Shown: piece after piece, positions 35,465 to 44,243 of the stretch
Layout of the letters: each line of letters opens with the position of its first letter
How positions within the stretch are numbered: position 1 is the stretch's first letter
Assembly (NCBI RefSeq): GCF_900116045.1
Contig: NZ_LT630450.1
Location: 2,442,501-2,506,500 of the forward strand
DNA length: 64,000 nt
From: Desulfovibrio piger
GTDB taxonomy: Bacteria; Desulfobacterota; Desulfovibrionia; Desulfovibrionales; Desulfovibrionaceae
Direction: 5' to 3'
Position numbers and translations under genes: made by a program
Notes under the pieces: generated by a model
The model's input: the letters and a program-made list of their open reading frames with translations, nothing else
Told to the model about the DNA's origin: nothing
Database searches by the model: none

Positions 35465-36461
35465 GATACCCTTCCTCCTCATTCTCATCGTCCTTGTCGC
35501 CCTGGTATTCGACTTTACCAACGGCGCGCACGACTGCGCCAATGCCATCGCCACCGTGGTCTCCACCAAGGTGGTCACGCCCCGCTTCGCCGTGGGCATG
35601 GCGGCCGCCCTCAATCTGGCCGGGGCCCTGCTGGGCACCGAGGTGGCCAAGACCCTGGGGGCGGGCCTGGTCCTGCCCGAGGTGGTGCAGGGCAGCCACA
35701 TCCTTGTGCTGGCGGCCCTGCTGGGCGCCATTTTCTGGAACTGTCTCACCTGGTATTTCGGCATCCCCTCGTCGTCATCCCATGCGCTCATCGGCGGCCT
35801 GGTGGGCGCGGCCCTGGCCCATGCCGGGCCCGAGGCCCTCAATTTCAGCGGCATCGTCAACAAGGTGCTGCTGCCGCTGGTGCTCTCGCCGCTGGCGGGC
35901 TTCGGCATGGGCTTCCTCATCATGTGGCTCATCTACTGGCTCTTCGCACGGGTCATGCGCAGCAAGGTCAACCGCATCTTCCGCAAGATGCAGCTGGTGT
36001 CCGCGGCCTTCATGGCCACCAGCCACGGCCTCAATGACGCCCAGAAGACCATGGGCATCATCACCCTGGCCCTGTTCATCTTCGGCGAGATCGACGAGGT
36101 GGCCGTGCCCCTGTGGGTCAAGCTGGCCTGCGCCCTGGCCATGGCCGCAGGGACGGCCATCGGCGGCTGGAAGATCGTCAAGACCATGGGCCACCGCATC
36201 TTCAAGCTGGAGCCCGTGCACGGCTTCGCCGCCGAAACGTCGGCCGCCCTGGTCATCTCCGGGGCATCCGTGCTGGGCGCGCCCGTGAGCACCACGCACA
36301 CCATCTCGGCCTGCATCTTCGGTGTGGGCTCCACCAAGCGCCTTTCCGCCGTGCGCTGGACCGTGGCCGGCCAGCTGGTCACGGCCTGGGTGCTGACCCT
36401 GCCCGCGGCGGCCACGGTGGGATTCTGTTCCTACTGGCTGCTGCATCTGATCTGGAATTAG
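35457..36461 (+). CDS. pit: Inorganic phosphate transporter, Pit family
   Basis: This 334-aa membrane protein carries both PiT signature repeats: DFTNGAHDCANAIATVVSTKV near residues 14-34 and SHGLNDAQKTMGII near residue 185, plus the SSSSHALIGGLVGAA and GAPVSTTHTISA elements. It is a proton- or sodium-coupled phosphate importer of the inner membrane. It begins inside the end of the DUF47 gene, so the two are translationally coupled. A strong terminator follows. Confidence 0.96.
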   Translation: MFEIPFLLILIVLVALVFDFTNGAHDCANAIATVVSTKVVTPRFAVGMAAALNLAGALLGTEVAKTLGAGLVLPEVVQGSHILVLAALLGAIFWNCLTWYFGIPSSSSHALIGGLVGAALAHAGPEALNFSGIVNKVLLPLVLSPLAGFGMGFLIMWLIYWLFARVMRSKVNRIFRKMQLVSAAFMATSHGLNDAQKTMGIITLALFIFGEIDEVAVPLWVKLACALAMAAGTAIGGWKIVKTMGHRIFKLEPVHGFAAETSAALVISGASVLGAPVSTTHTISACIFGVGSTKRLSAVRWTVAGQLVTAWVLTLPAAATVGFCSYWLLHLIWN

Positions 36462-36493
36462 ACGGGTACCGCCCTGCGGGGCCCGTGGCTGAA

Positions 36494-36530
36494 ACGCCCC
36501 GTGCCGTCCTGGTGACGGCGCGGGGCGTTT
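36494..36530 (+). terminator. Intrinsic terminator after pit
   Basis: A long stem, ACGCCCCG-TGCCGTC with GACGGC-GCGGGGCGT (one bulge), is followed by TTT, 32 nt after the stop. Confidence 0.8.
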
Positions 36531-36583
36531 GGCTGTTTTGGGGGCAGGGGCCGTCGTATCCCGGGGCCGCGGCCCGGCCGCGA

Positions 36584-37477
36584 TCAGGCTTTGGGGCGGC
36601 GCAGGGGCAGGCGGCCTTCGGAGATGACCAGGCCGAGGATGATGAGGGCCATGCCGGTCAGGGCCAGCCCGGTCAGGCGTTCGCCCAGCAAGAGGGTGGC
36701 GGTGATGACCGAGACCACGGGCACAGCGTAGATGTAGACGCTGGTCTTGATGGCGCCCAGGATGCGGATGGTGAAGTTCCAGGTGGCGAAGCACAGGGCC
36801 GAGGCCCCCAGGCCCAGGAAGAGCAGGTTGGCCAGCATCTCGGGCCGGGCCAGGCGTGCCAGGTCCCAGCGGAAGCCGGACAGCGGCAGGGTGGGCAGCA
36901 TGAAGAGCAGGCCCCAGCAGAAGATGCGGCGCGTCACCTGCAGGGTGTTGTAGCCGTAGTCGCCTATCTTGCGGGTCAGGATGGAGTAGAATGCCCAGGT
37001 CAGGGCCGCCAGCAGGGCCAGGACATCGCCCAGCGGATTGAGCCGGAGCACGGCGTTGCTGTTGACGGCGATGCAGATGATGCCGGACATGGCGCAGACG
37101 AAGCCCACGAAAAAGCCGGGGTGCAGGCTCTCGCCCAGGACGATGCGGGCCAGCAGGGCCGTGAGGAAGGGCGAGATGCCCACCAGCACGCCCACGTTGG
37201 ACGCCGTACTGTAGCTCAGGGCGATGTTTTCCAGCAAAAAGTAGAGGGTCACGCCGCACAGGCCCGCCAGGGCAAAGATAACTTCCCGGCGACGGTCGCG
37301 CACATGCAGCAGGCGCGGGCAGGCCAGCAGCAGGGCACAGGCCCCCAGCAGAAAGCGCAGGAAAAGGATCTCGATGGGCGCAAAGGCCTGCAGCAGCACC
37401 TTGGTGGAGGTGAAGGTGGCGCCCCAGATGAGGATGGTCAGGATGGCGGCCGCGTGGGCGGCAAGGGTGGGATTCAT
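36584..37477 (-). CDS. EamA-family drug/metabolite exporter
   Basis: This 297-aa protein has ten hydrophobic helices in two EamA repeats: WGATFTSTKVLLQAFAPIEILFLRF in the first half and LALLAALTWAFYSILTRK opening the second. The C-terminus ends with LGLVISEGRLPLRRPKA. Substrate cannot be predicted. It is convergent with the pit operon and 135 bp from ddl on the same strand. Confidence 0.92.
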   Translation of the reverse strand: MNPTLAAHAAAILTILIWGATFTSTKVLLQAFAPIEILFLRFLLGACALLLACPRLLHVRDRRREVIFALAGLCGVTLYFLLENIALSYSTASNVGVLVGISPFLTALLARIVLGESLHPGFFVGFVCAMSGIICIAVNSNAVLRLNPLGDVLALLAALTWAFYSILTRKIGDYGYNTLQVTRRIFCWGLLFMLPTLPLSGFRWDLARLARPEMLANLLFLGLGASALCFATWNFTIRILGAIKTSVYIYAVPVVSVITATLLLGERLTGLALTGMALIILGLVISEGRLPLRRPKA

Positions 37478-37612
37478 GGGGCTGCCTCCTTGGGCAGGCG
37501 TGCACGATGTGCGGTCGCGCGGTCAGGGCGGGGCCGTTCCCGGCCCGCGGGCCGGGAACGAAAAAGCGCGCTGCCCGCGGACAGCGCGCCTGACGGCGGA
37601 AGGGGGCAGGGC

Positions 37613-38527
37613 TCAGGCCTTGGCGTGCTGCTCCATGCCCAGCTCGATGAGTTTTTCCAGCAGCTGGCCAAAATCCATGCCCAGCTGGGCGGCCTCCTGC
37701 GGCACAAGGCTGGTGGGCGTCATGCCGGGCAGGGTGTTGACCTCCAGCAGGTGCAGGCTGTCGCCGGGGCCGAGGATGAAGTCGGCGCGGCTGTAGCCCT
37801 TGAGGCCCAGGGCCTTGTGGGCGGCCAGGGCCAGGCGCTGCACCTCGGCGGTGACGGCCGGGGACACGGGCGCGGGGCAGAGCTCGCGCGCGCCGCCGGC
37901 GGCGTACTTGCTCTCGTAGTCGAAGTAATCGCCCGCCACGGGCTCGATGAGGATGGGCGGCATGGCTTCCTCGCCCAGGATGCCGCAGGTGATCTCCCTG
38001 CCGGGCAGCTGGGGCTCGATGAGCACGCCTTCCCCGGCGGCGAAGATCTCGTCCATGATGGCATCCAGCTCCTGCCGGTTGGCGGCACGGCCCAGACGCA
38101 GGGAAGAACCGCCCGTGGTACTCTTGACGAAGAGCGGCCAGGGCAGGCGCGGTTCCCAGCCTGCGGCGGGGCGCACGGGCAGGAATTCCCAGTCGGCCGT
38201 GGGCAGGCCGGCCATGCGGAAGATCTGCTTGGCGGCGGCCTTGTTCAGGGCCAGGAAGGAACCGGAAGGCCCGGAGCCCTGGTAGGGACAGTCGGCCTTT
38301 TCCAGCATGGCCTGCACCAGACCGTCCTCGCCCGGCGAACCGTGCAGGTTGATGAGGGCAAAGTCGTGCTGCCGGGCGGTCTCCAGCAGGTCGTCGAAAT
38401 GTTCCAGCAGGTCGAAGAAGGTCACGGCATGGCCGCGTCTGACCAGGGCTTCCTGCATGCCGCGGGCACCGGTCAGCGAGACCTCACGCTCGCTGGACCA
38501 GCCGCCCGCTATCAAAAGAATCTTCAT
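37613..38527 (-). CDS. ddl: D-alanine--D-alanine ligase
   Basis: This 304-aa ATP-grasp enzyme opens with MKILLIAGGWSSEREVSL (Ddl has GGxSxEREVSLxSG) and has LHGSPGEDG (the HGxxGEDG motif), the ATP-grasp core with PLFVKSTTGGSS, and HLLEVNTLPGMTPTSL at the C-terminus (family: NTxPGMTxxS). It joins two D-Ala for peptidoglycan precursors. The ATG at 38527 lies inside the upstream HD-domain gene (44-nt overlap), so translation is coupled. Confidence 0.95.
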   Translation of the reverse strand: MKILLIAGGWSSEREVSLTGARGMQEALVRRGHAVTFFDLLEHFDDLLETARQHDFALINLHGSPGEDGLVQAMLEKADCPYQGSGPSGSFLALNKAAAKQIFRMAGLPTADWEFLPVRPAAGWEPRLPWPLFVKSTTGGSSLRLGRAANRQELDAIMDEIFAAGEGVLIEPQLPGREITCGILGEEAMPPILIEPVAGDYFDYESKYAAGGARELCPAPVSPAVTAEVQRLALAAHKALGLKGYSRADFILGPGDSLHLLEVNTLPGMTPTSLVPQEAAQLGMDFGQLLEKLIELGMEQHAKA

Positions 38528-39173
38528 GGATGGCATACCCCAGATGCGCCTCGAAGGCGCGTTCGATACATTCGCCCTGCTGCCATGAAAGGCGGATGCC
38601 CTTGCGGGCCTTTTCCGTGTGGCCGTAGCGCACCAGCAGGTCCTCATAACGCTGGCGCAGGGGCACGCACTGGTCGTGCTTGACCCGCTTGTCAGCATAG
38701 ATCACGAAAAACGGGATGGAGAACAGGCGCCCGGGCTCCCGTTCCGGGACGGCCCAGGGCCAGTGGACGTGCAGCAGCACGCCCTGCGCCAGGGCATGGT
38801 TGCGGGTCTCGGCCACCACCCAGCTGGCCCCCAGCTGGGCATGGCTGCCGCCGTGCAGGACGCTGTAGGTCTTGGCGATGTCGTGCAGCATGGCGCTGGC
38901 GCGCACAGCGGCCACATTGACCGGGAAGCCGGCCGCGCGGGCCCGCCGGGCCAGCTCGGTGGCGATATGGGCCACCAGGCGCGAATGGGCGCGGATATTG
39001 TCCAGCATGCCATATTTGTCCCACAGGGCCATGCAGGCGGCATCATCGGGGATGCCGCCCTGCGCGGGAGGGGCCAGGGCCGGTTCGGGCAGGCAGGCCA
39101 GCGGGTGCACCAGAGGCCATTCGCCGTTTTCCGGCCTGCCGATGACGGGGGTGGATGTGGTGAAGATGGACAT
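38484..39173 (-). CDS. HD-domain phosphohydrolase-like protein
   Basis: This 229-aa protein has an HD domain beginning near residue 60: NIRAHSRLVAHIA gives the first His, and ASAMLHDIAKTYSVLHGGSHAQLG gives the HD pair and further His ligands. The motif layout is that of soluble HD phosphohydrolases acting on nucleotides or phosphorylated small molecules. The C-terminal half has FFVIYADKRV, where Ala-Asp could be the last metal ligand. The ATG at 39173 has no ribosome site and lies only 6 nt from a -10 box, suggesting a leaderless mRNA. It overlaps ddl. Confidence 0.85.
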   Translation of the reverse strand: MSIFTTSTPVIGRPENGEWPLVHPLACLPEPALAPPAQGGIPDDAACMALWDKYGMLDNIRAHSRLVAHIATELARRARAAGFPVNVAAVRASAMLHDIAKTYSVLHGGSHAQLGASWVVAETRNHALAQGVLLHVHWPWAVPEREPGRLFSIPFFVIYADKRVKHDQCVPLRQRYEDLLVRYGHTEKARKGIRLSWQQGECIERAFEAHLGYAIHEDSFDSGRLVQRA

Positions 39174-39179
39174 GGCGGC

Positions 39180-39208
39180 AGTATGCCACCGGCCCGGGGG
39201 GAAGGCAA
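39180..39208 (-). promoter_or_regulatory. Promoter giving a probable leaderless transcript for HD-ddl
   Basis: On the minus strand, TTGCCT (39203-39208) and CATACT (39180-39185) are 17 nt apart. The -10 box is 6 nt from the ATG, so transcription should begin at or within a base or two of the start codon. Confidence 0.5.
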
Positions 39209-39635
39209 CGTAAAAGAGCTTCGCCTGCGCGGCGGGCGGCACGACGCCTTCGGCGTACGCCGCCCGATCGGCGCGCTCAATGGATGGGGAAGGGAGGTAT
39301 AACGATGGCAGAGCGGCCGCTGGTTGGGGGATGGATGTGCAGGAGCGTCGTGTGGAAGGGTGCCGCCAGTGGCGTGGAAGTTCCTCTTGGCAGAACAGGA
39401 TAGACTGATTGTCTGTTCGTGATGGAGCTATCAGGGGCTGGGAGGAAGGCCTTGCAGACGTTGTGGGCGCGTTTGGGGCGATGAAAAGCGCAGATTGCTT
39501 TGTATTACGAGGAGAGCGGTCGCTCGTCCGCATCCGGGGCGAGCATCCGGGGCGGCAAGGACCGGGGAAAGCGGCACGTTTTTTATCTGTCCGTCAGGAC
39601 AAAATAAAACGCGCTGGGGAGGGGGAGGGGAGTTT
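39209..39635. other. Gap without a recognisable gene
   Basis: About 430 bp between the HD-ddl promoter and the repeat next to the Ehr locus. Short frames exist on the plus strand but have low-complexity Gly/Arg/Ser composition and no ribosome site. I see no RNA gene. Confidence 0.5.
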
Positions 39636-39687
39636 GAGGGGAGGGGGAAGCCCCTCTCGCGTCAGCAGAGGGGTTCCCCCTCCCCTC
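39636..39687. repeat. G/C-tract palindromic repeat, copy 2
   Basis: The left arm at 39636-39656 (GAGGGGAGGGGGAAGCCCCT plus a final C) pairs with GAGGGGTTCCCCCTCCCCTC (39668-39687) with one bulged base, around an 11-nt loop. It begins 9 nt past the stop of the last Ehr gene on the minus strand. Related to copies at 14723-14787 and 49817-49866. Confidence 0.7.
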
Positions 39688-39696
39688 ATCTAGCCT

Positions 39697-40494
39697 TTAC
39701 AGCACGTCTTTTTCCGACTTGAGGCGCAGCAGGCCGTCGAGGATGCTCCAGGGGCTGGGCGGGCAGCCGGGCACGAAGAGCTGCACGTCGCACAGGGGCG
39801 GCAGGCCGCCGCAGCACTCGTCGCTGTCGGCGAAAAGGCCGCCGGAGATGGCGCAGGAGCCCACGGCGATGGCGATGCGCGGTTCGGGCACGGCGGCCCA
39901 GGTGGCCAGCACGGCGTCGCGCATGTTGCGGCTCACGGGGCCGGTGACCAGGATGCCGTCGGCATGGCGGGGCGAGGCCACGAAGCTGATGCCGAATTTG
40001 CCCAGGTCATAGACCAGGGTGCCCAGCACGTTGGTATCGGCCTCGCAGGCGTTGCAGCCGGCGGCGCTGATCTCGCGCAGCTTGAGCGAGCGGGAGAACA
40101 GGCCGTGGCAGGCCGTGGGCGTGTGCGGGGGGCGGGGCCGGGCCGTGACGATGAGGTCCTCACGGGTAAAGGCGGCCACGCGGTAGTCTTTGGTGAAGCG
40201 GATCAGGCCCTCGCCGCGTGCCGCGGTACAGGCACGGGCACAGGCGCCGCAGAACAGGCAGCGCCCCATGTCCAGGGCGATGCCGCCGGTCTCGCCGGCG
40301 GGGCCGGGCCCGGCGGGCGAGAGCTTGCGCAGGGCCCCGGTGGGGCAGACGTCGAGGCAGGCGCGGCAGGCGCCGCAGTCCCCGGCCGCGATCTCGGGGC
40401 GCCCCATGTAGCGGGGCGAAAGGCCCGGCGCCTTGCGGGGAAAGTCCAGCGTCCTGTATTTCTGGTGCAGGCGTTCCTTGAAGATGTCCAGCAT
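39697..40494 (-). CDS. Ehr complex small subunit: fused ferredoxin and NuoB/HyfI-like protein
   Basis: This 265-aa protein combines what Hyf or complex I make as two. Residues about 1-100 are a polyferredoxin (HyfH/NuoI-like) with CGACRACLDVCP near residue 39 and CLFCGACARAC near 79. Residues about 140-265 are the NuoB/HycG-type small subunit, with CNAC near 145, VGSC near 215 and VPGCPPSPW near 242, so the ligands of the cluster next to the large subunit are all present. It should relay electrons from the clusters to the site at the large-small subunit interface. It is last in the six-gene operon, 14 nt after the large subunit. Confidence 0.88.
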   Translation of the reverse strand: MLDIFKERLHQKYRTLDFPRKAPGLSPRYMGRPEIAAGDCGACRACLDVCPTGALRKLSPAGPGPAGETGGIALDMGRCLFCGACARACTAARGEGLIRFTKDYRVAAFTREDLIVTARPRPPHTPTACHGLFSRSLKLREISAAGCNACEADTNVLGTLVYDLGKFGISFVASPRHADGILVTGPVSRNMRDAVLATWAAVPEPRIAIAVGSCAISGGLFADSDECCGGLPPLCDVQLFVPGCPPSPWSILDGLLRLKSEKDVL

Positions 40495-40508
40495 GTCAGT
40501 CCTCCTGC

Positions 40509-42071
40509 CTACAGGTCGTGGCCGCAATAGGAAAGGTTGAAGCTCTTGTTGCAGAGCGGGAAGTCGGAGATCTGTTCGCCGCGCAGGGCCATCTCCAGAC
40601 CGCTCCAGTTGTGCCACGAAGGATCGTAGATCTTGTAGACGCCGAAGCGGCCTTCCGCATCCGTGACGGCCACATGGCACAGCTCGCCGCGCCAGCCTTC
40701 CACTTGGGCCACGGCCAGCATGCCGCCGGGCAGGGCCCCGGGCATGGGCGCGCGCCAGAGGGCGGCATCGCTCTCGCTCCCGTTGAGCTTTTCCTCCTCG
40801 CCCAGACGGGCCAGATGCTGGAGGTCGGCCTCCACCAGGCGCACGGAGTCGGCCACTTCCAGACGGCGCACCGTGGCGCGGCCCAGCACGTCGCCGCCCT
40901 GGGCGGTGCGGATGTCGGTATCTTCCAGCGGCAGGCGGGAAAGGGGCGCATGGCGCCGGGCATCGCGCGGCAGGCCGCAGGCACGCGCGGCCACGCCCAC
41001 CATGCCGAAGACCTCGGCGGTGCGCAGGCTGACGCAGCCCGTGCCGGTCAGACGGTCCAGCACGCTGGGCGAGGCGAACATCACGTCCACGGCGCCCCTG
41101 ACATCGCGCCAGCCCGCACGCAGGCGGTCCAGCAGGCCGCGGCAGGCGGCGGGATCCAGATCCCGGCTGACGCCGCCGGGGCAGACCAGACCGCGCCCGA
41201 AGCGGTTGCCGCAGATCTCGGCGGTCATGTTGAGGAAGTCGCCGCGGATGCGGCCGTTCCAGGACGAGGTGGGCAAAAAGCCCGTATCGCCCGCGATGGC
41301 GCCCAGATCGCCGGTGTGGTTGGCCAGGCGTTCGAACTCCAGGCCCATGCGCCGCAGCAGCTGGGCGCGCAGCGGCACGCTGACGCCCGCCAGACGTTCC
41401 AGCACCACGCAGTAGGCCGTGCAGTGGCCCACGCTGGTATCCCCGGCCACGCATTCCATGAGCGCGGCATCGCGCAGGTGCGGGCCTCCGGCCAGCATCT
41501 TTTCCACGCCGCGGTGCTGGAAGCCCAGGCTGATCTCCAGATTGAGCACGTTCTCGCCGTAGCACTGGAAGCGGAAGTGCCCGGGCTCGATGATGCCCGC
41601 ATGCACGGGGCCCACGGCCACTTCGTGGACCTCGCTGCCCTCCACGCGGTAGTGGTCGCACTGGGCCGGGCCGGGACGCTCCGCGCCCGGGGCGGGCGTG
41701 GTGTAGCGCACGGGCTTGAGCCAGGGGTGGCCCTCGGGCACGATGCCCCAGGCCTCGTGGACCTCACGCTCGAAGCGCTGGAGCTGGGGGCACTCCAGGC
41801 TCATGGACGCATAGCGGTCCAGCGGCAGGCAGCGGGAGGCCCACAGTTCCTGCTGCCGGTCATGGGCCATGACGCAGCACAGACCGGCGGCGGCCGTATT
41901 GCCCGCCACCAGCGCCAGCTCGCCCGGGGCGTACAGGGCCCGGGGCAGGCCGAAGAAGGCCAGCACGCGCCAGCCGTGCGCCACCTGCGTCAGGATGGCG
42001 GCCCTCAGGGAGGCCGCGTCAAGACAGGGGATGTCGGCCAGTCTGGCCGGGGAAGCATAGGAAAAACGCAT
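40509..42071 (-). CDS. Ehr complex large subunit: HycE/HyfG-like, NiFe ligands missing
   Basis: This 520-aa protein is a NuoC-NuoD fusion like HycE. The NuoC-like part (about 1-150) has FEREVHEAWGIVPEGHPWLKP. The NuoD-like part has GPVHAGIIEPGHFRF and NLEISLGFQHRGVEK. In hydrogenases the next motif is CGICxxxH; here it reads VAGDTSVGHC (near residue 206). The C-terminal DPCxxC is replaced by DPSWHNW (near 483). With all four metal-binding cysteines changed it cannot hold a NiFe centre, so it belongs with energy-converting hydrogenase-related (Ehr) complexes. The substrate is unknown. Confidence 0.9.
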   Translation of the reverse strand: MRFSYASPARLADIPCLDAASLRAAILTQVAHGWRVLAFFGLPRALYAPGELALVAGNTAAAGLCCVMAHDRQQELWASRCLPLDRYASMSLECPQLQRFEREVHEAWGIVPEGHPWLKPVRYTTPAPGAERPGPAQCDHYRVEGSEVHEVAVGPVHAGIIEPGHFRFQCYGENVLNLEISLGFQHRGVEKMLAGGPHLRDAALMECVAGDTSVGHCTAYCVVLERLAGVSVPLRAQLLRRMGLEFERLANHTGDLGAIAGDTGFLPTSSWNGRIRGDFLNMTAEICGNRFGRGLVCPGGVSRDLDPAACRGLLDRLRAGWRDVRGAVDVMFASPSVLDRLTGTGCVSLRTAEVFGMVGVAARACGLPRDARRHAPLSRLPLEDTDIRTAQGGDVLGRATVRRLEVADSVRLVEADLQHLARLGEEEKLNGSESDAALWRAPMPGALPGGMLAVAQVEGWRGELCHVAVTDAEGRFGVYKIYDPSWHNWSGLEMALRGEQISDFPLCNKSFNLSYCGHDL

Positions 42072-42074
42072 GGT

Positions 42075-43610
42075 CTAGCCTCCAATGAGGGCCGCGCCGG
42101 CGCGCAGCAGCTTTTCGACGCCGTCGGGCATCCAGAAACCCAGCAGCAGCACGCCCAGGCCCAGGGTCATGGGCGGCAGTACGCTCAGGGCGGACTCACG
42201 CGGGCATTCGGGCATGTCGGTGGGGCGGGTGCCCTGGAACATGCGCAGCACGGCCACGGACATGCCCACGAAGATGATGGCCAGGGCCAGCAGGTACAGG
42301 GCGGCCACCAGCCACTGGCCCTGCTGCAGGATGCCCTTGAGGATCAGGAACTCGCTGACGAACAGGCCGAACGGCGGCGAGCCCACGATGGCCAGGAAAC
42401 CGCCCATCCACAGGGCGCCGGTGACGGGCATGGTCCAGCGCAGGCCGTGCACGTCGTAGCTGGAATAGGTGTGGTAGCGGGCCAGGATGTTGCCGGCCAG
42501 CAGGAAGAGCATGCACTTGGTCAGCGAATGGCACACGGCATGCAGCATGCCGCCGAAGGCCGCGGCGCCGCCCAGGCCCACGGCCAGGGCCAGGATGCCC
42601 ATGTGCTCCACGCTGGAGTAGGCCAGCATGCGCTTGTAGTGGCCCTGTCCCACGATGAAGATGGCGGCCACGAACATGGAGACCAGGCCGAAGAAGACCA
42701 GCAGCGTGCCGCTGAACCCGCCCAGGCCCGCGCCCAGCATGATCTGGTGCCCGCGCAGGATGCCCAGGAAGGCGCAGTTGAGCAGGGCGCCGGACAGCAG
42801 GGCCGAGACCAGCGAGGGGGCCTGGCTGTGGGCGTCGGGCAGCCAGTTGTGCAGGGGCGCCAGGCCCATCTTGGTGCCGTAGCCCACCAGCAGGAAGATG
42901 AAGGCCGCCTTGAGCCAGGGCAGATAGGTGGCCGCGCTCTGGGGCGCATCCAGCACGGCCAGGGCATCGGCGCGCTGCCGGGCCAGATGGCGGAAGGCCT
43001 CCACCTGGTCCATGCTCTCCACCGGCGGCACGCCGGGCTCGTAGAAGGCCACGGAAAGCAGGATGTTGCCCAGCAGGGCCAGGGCGATGCCCACGGAACA
43101 GATGATGAGGTATTTCCAGGTGGCTTCCAGCGACTGCTTGTGGCGGTGGAAGTAGATGAGGGGCGCGCTGGACAGGGTGGTGATCTCGATGCCCACCCAC
43201 AGGGCGCCCAGATGGCGCGTGGTGGTGACCAGCGTCATGGCCGAGAGGAAGAAGCACAGGCAGGCCGTGAAGCGGCGTTCCGGGGCATTGGTGAAGGCCC
43301 GGCCGTCCAGGATGCTGGCACGTTCGGTGATCCGGGCCTCGTCGCGCAGATAGCCCACGCCGTAGACCGAGGCCACCAGAAAGAGCACGCTGGCCAGCAC
43401 GAGGAAGAGCGTGCCCAGCGCGTCAGGCGCCAGCAGACCGGCCAGGGCCTGCGGATGCAGGCCGCCGCTCACGTCGGCGGCCAGTTTGAGGGAAAGGGCC
43501 GTGTGCAGCACGGCCGTGAGCAGGAGCAGGCCGCGGCAGACGGTGGTATTGCCCAGCAGCAGCATGAGCAGTCCGGCGCACAGGGGCGCAAACAGCAGAC
43601 ATTCCAGCAT
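42075..43610 (-). CDS. Ehr complex antiporter-like subunit, HyfF/NuoN type
   Basis: This 511-aa protein has about 14 transmembrane helices and belongs to the Mrp/NuoLMN antiporter family. Visible family features are LWVGIEITTLSSAPLIY (the Glu in helix 5), GYGTKMGLAPLHNWLPDAHSQAPS (the Lys in helix 7 and the broken-helix region), and KRMLAYSSVEHMGI. It should form one proton or sodium path of the complex. It lies 9 nt after the HyfE-like gene and 3 nt before the large subunit. Confidence 0.92.
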   Translation of the reverse strand: MLECLLFAPLCAGLLMLLLGNTTVCRGLLLLTAVLHTALSLKLAADVSGGLHPQALAGLLAPDALGTLFLVLASVLFLVASVYGVGYLRDEARITERASILDGRAFTNAPERRFTACLCFFLSAMTLVTTTRHLGALWVGIEITTLSSAPLIYFHRHKQSLEATWKYLIICSVGIALALLGNILLSVAFYEPGVPPVESMDQVEAFRHLARQRADALAVLDAPQSAATYLPWLKAAFIFLLVGYGTKMGLAPLHNWLPDAHSQAPSLVSALLSGALLNCAFLGILRGHQIMLGAGLGGFSGTLLVFFGLVSMFVAAIFIVGQGHYKRMLAYSSVEHMGILALAVGLGGAAAFGGMLHAVCHSLTKCMLFLLAGNILARYHTYSSYDVHGLRWTMPVTGALWMGGFLAIVGSPPFGLFVSEFLILKGILQQGQWLVAALYLLALAIIFVGMSVAVLRMFQGTRPTDMPECPRESALSVLPPMTLGLGVLLLGFWMPDGVEKLLRAGAALIGG

Positions 43611-43619
43611 GGTCGCCCC

Positions 43620-44240
43620 CTAGTCGCGCAGATCGTGGAAGCCTACGTCGATGGATTCGAACGTGTGGCTGATGTGGTTGATGGCGATGCCCATGACGAA
43701 GACCGCCACGAAGATGTCCAGCAGCAGGGTCAGCTCGAACCAGACGGCACCGGCCGTCATGAGCGGGATGCCCAGCAGGAAGATGCCGTTTTCGGCCACC
43801 AGATAGCCCATGACCTGCGAGAGCGCCGTGGCGCGGCCCACCACCAGCAAGAGGCCGCAGAACAGCGTGGTCAGGCCGGCGGGCAGGAGCAGGGGCGGGA
43901 AGAGGCCGGGCGTCATGGGCAGGCGGCCTTCCAGCCAGAGCGAGAAGACCAGGCAGGCCAGACCGGTGAGCACGGCCAGGCCGAAGCCCAGACGGGGCTT
44001 GATGTGCGGATCGGCACCGATCTGGCGCCGGGTGCGGTGCAGCAGCCAGGGGAGCAGGCCGCCCTTGATGAGCAGCACGGCCACGGCCAGCAGGGCATGG
44101 TCATGCATGAGCAGCAGGCCGCCCAGCAGGATGCCCTGCGCGGTCACCAGATTGATGAGCGTGCGCAGGCGGCCCATGCCCAGCAGGGCCAGGTTGTTGA
44201 GCGTCAGCAGGAAGAGGAAGAACTGGAAAAGAGCGCTCAT
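43620..44240 (-). CDS. Ehr complex membrane subunit, HyfE type
   Basis: This 206-aa protein is highly hydrophobic with six or seven helices, matching HyfE. The C-terminal half resembles NuoK, with GYLVAENGIFLLGIPL (a conserved membrane Glu in the NuoK-like position) and DIFVAVFVMGIAINHI. It links the antiporter-like subunits. It starts 3 nt after the HyfC-like gene stop. Confidence 0.9.
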   Translation of the reverse strand: MSALFQFFLFLLTLNNLALLGMGRLRTLINLVTAQGILLGGLLLMHDHALLAVAVLLIKGGLLPWLLHRTRRQIGADPHIKPRLGFGLAVLTGLACLVFSLWLEGRLPMTPGLFPPLLLPAGLTTLFCGLLLVVGRATALSQVMGYLVAENGIFLLGIPLMTAGAVWFELTLLLDIFVAVFVMGIAINHISHTFESIDVGFHDLRD

Positions 44241-44243
44241 GGT

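Noticed and set aside
36113..38683. An 856-codon plus-strand frame across the pit end, EamA and ddl
   Set aside because: It starts out of frame within pit, passes its terminator and runs antisense to two good genes.
39409..39693. A 94-codon plus-strand frame in the gap before the Ehr locus
   Set aside because: It has no ribosome site, a Gly/Arg/Ser-rich product, and its end lies in the palindromic repeat.
40509..42071. Calling the large subunit a hydrogenase or formate hydrogenlyase subunit
   Set aside because: The metal-binding cysteines are absent in both motifs, so hydrogenase activity is not supported.
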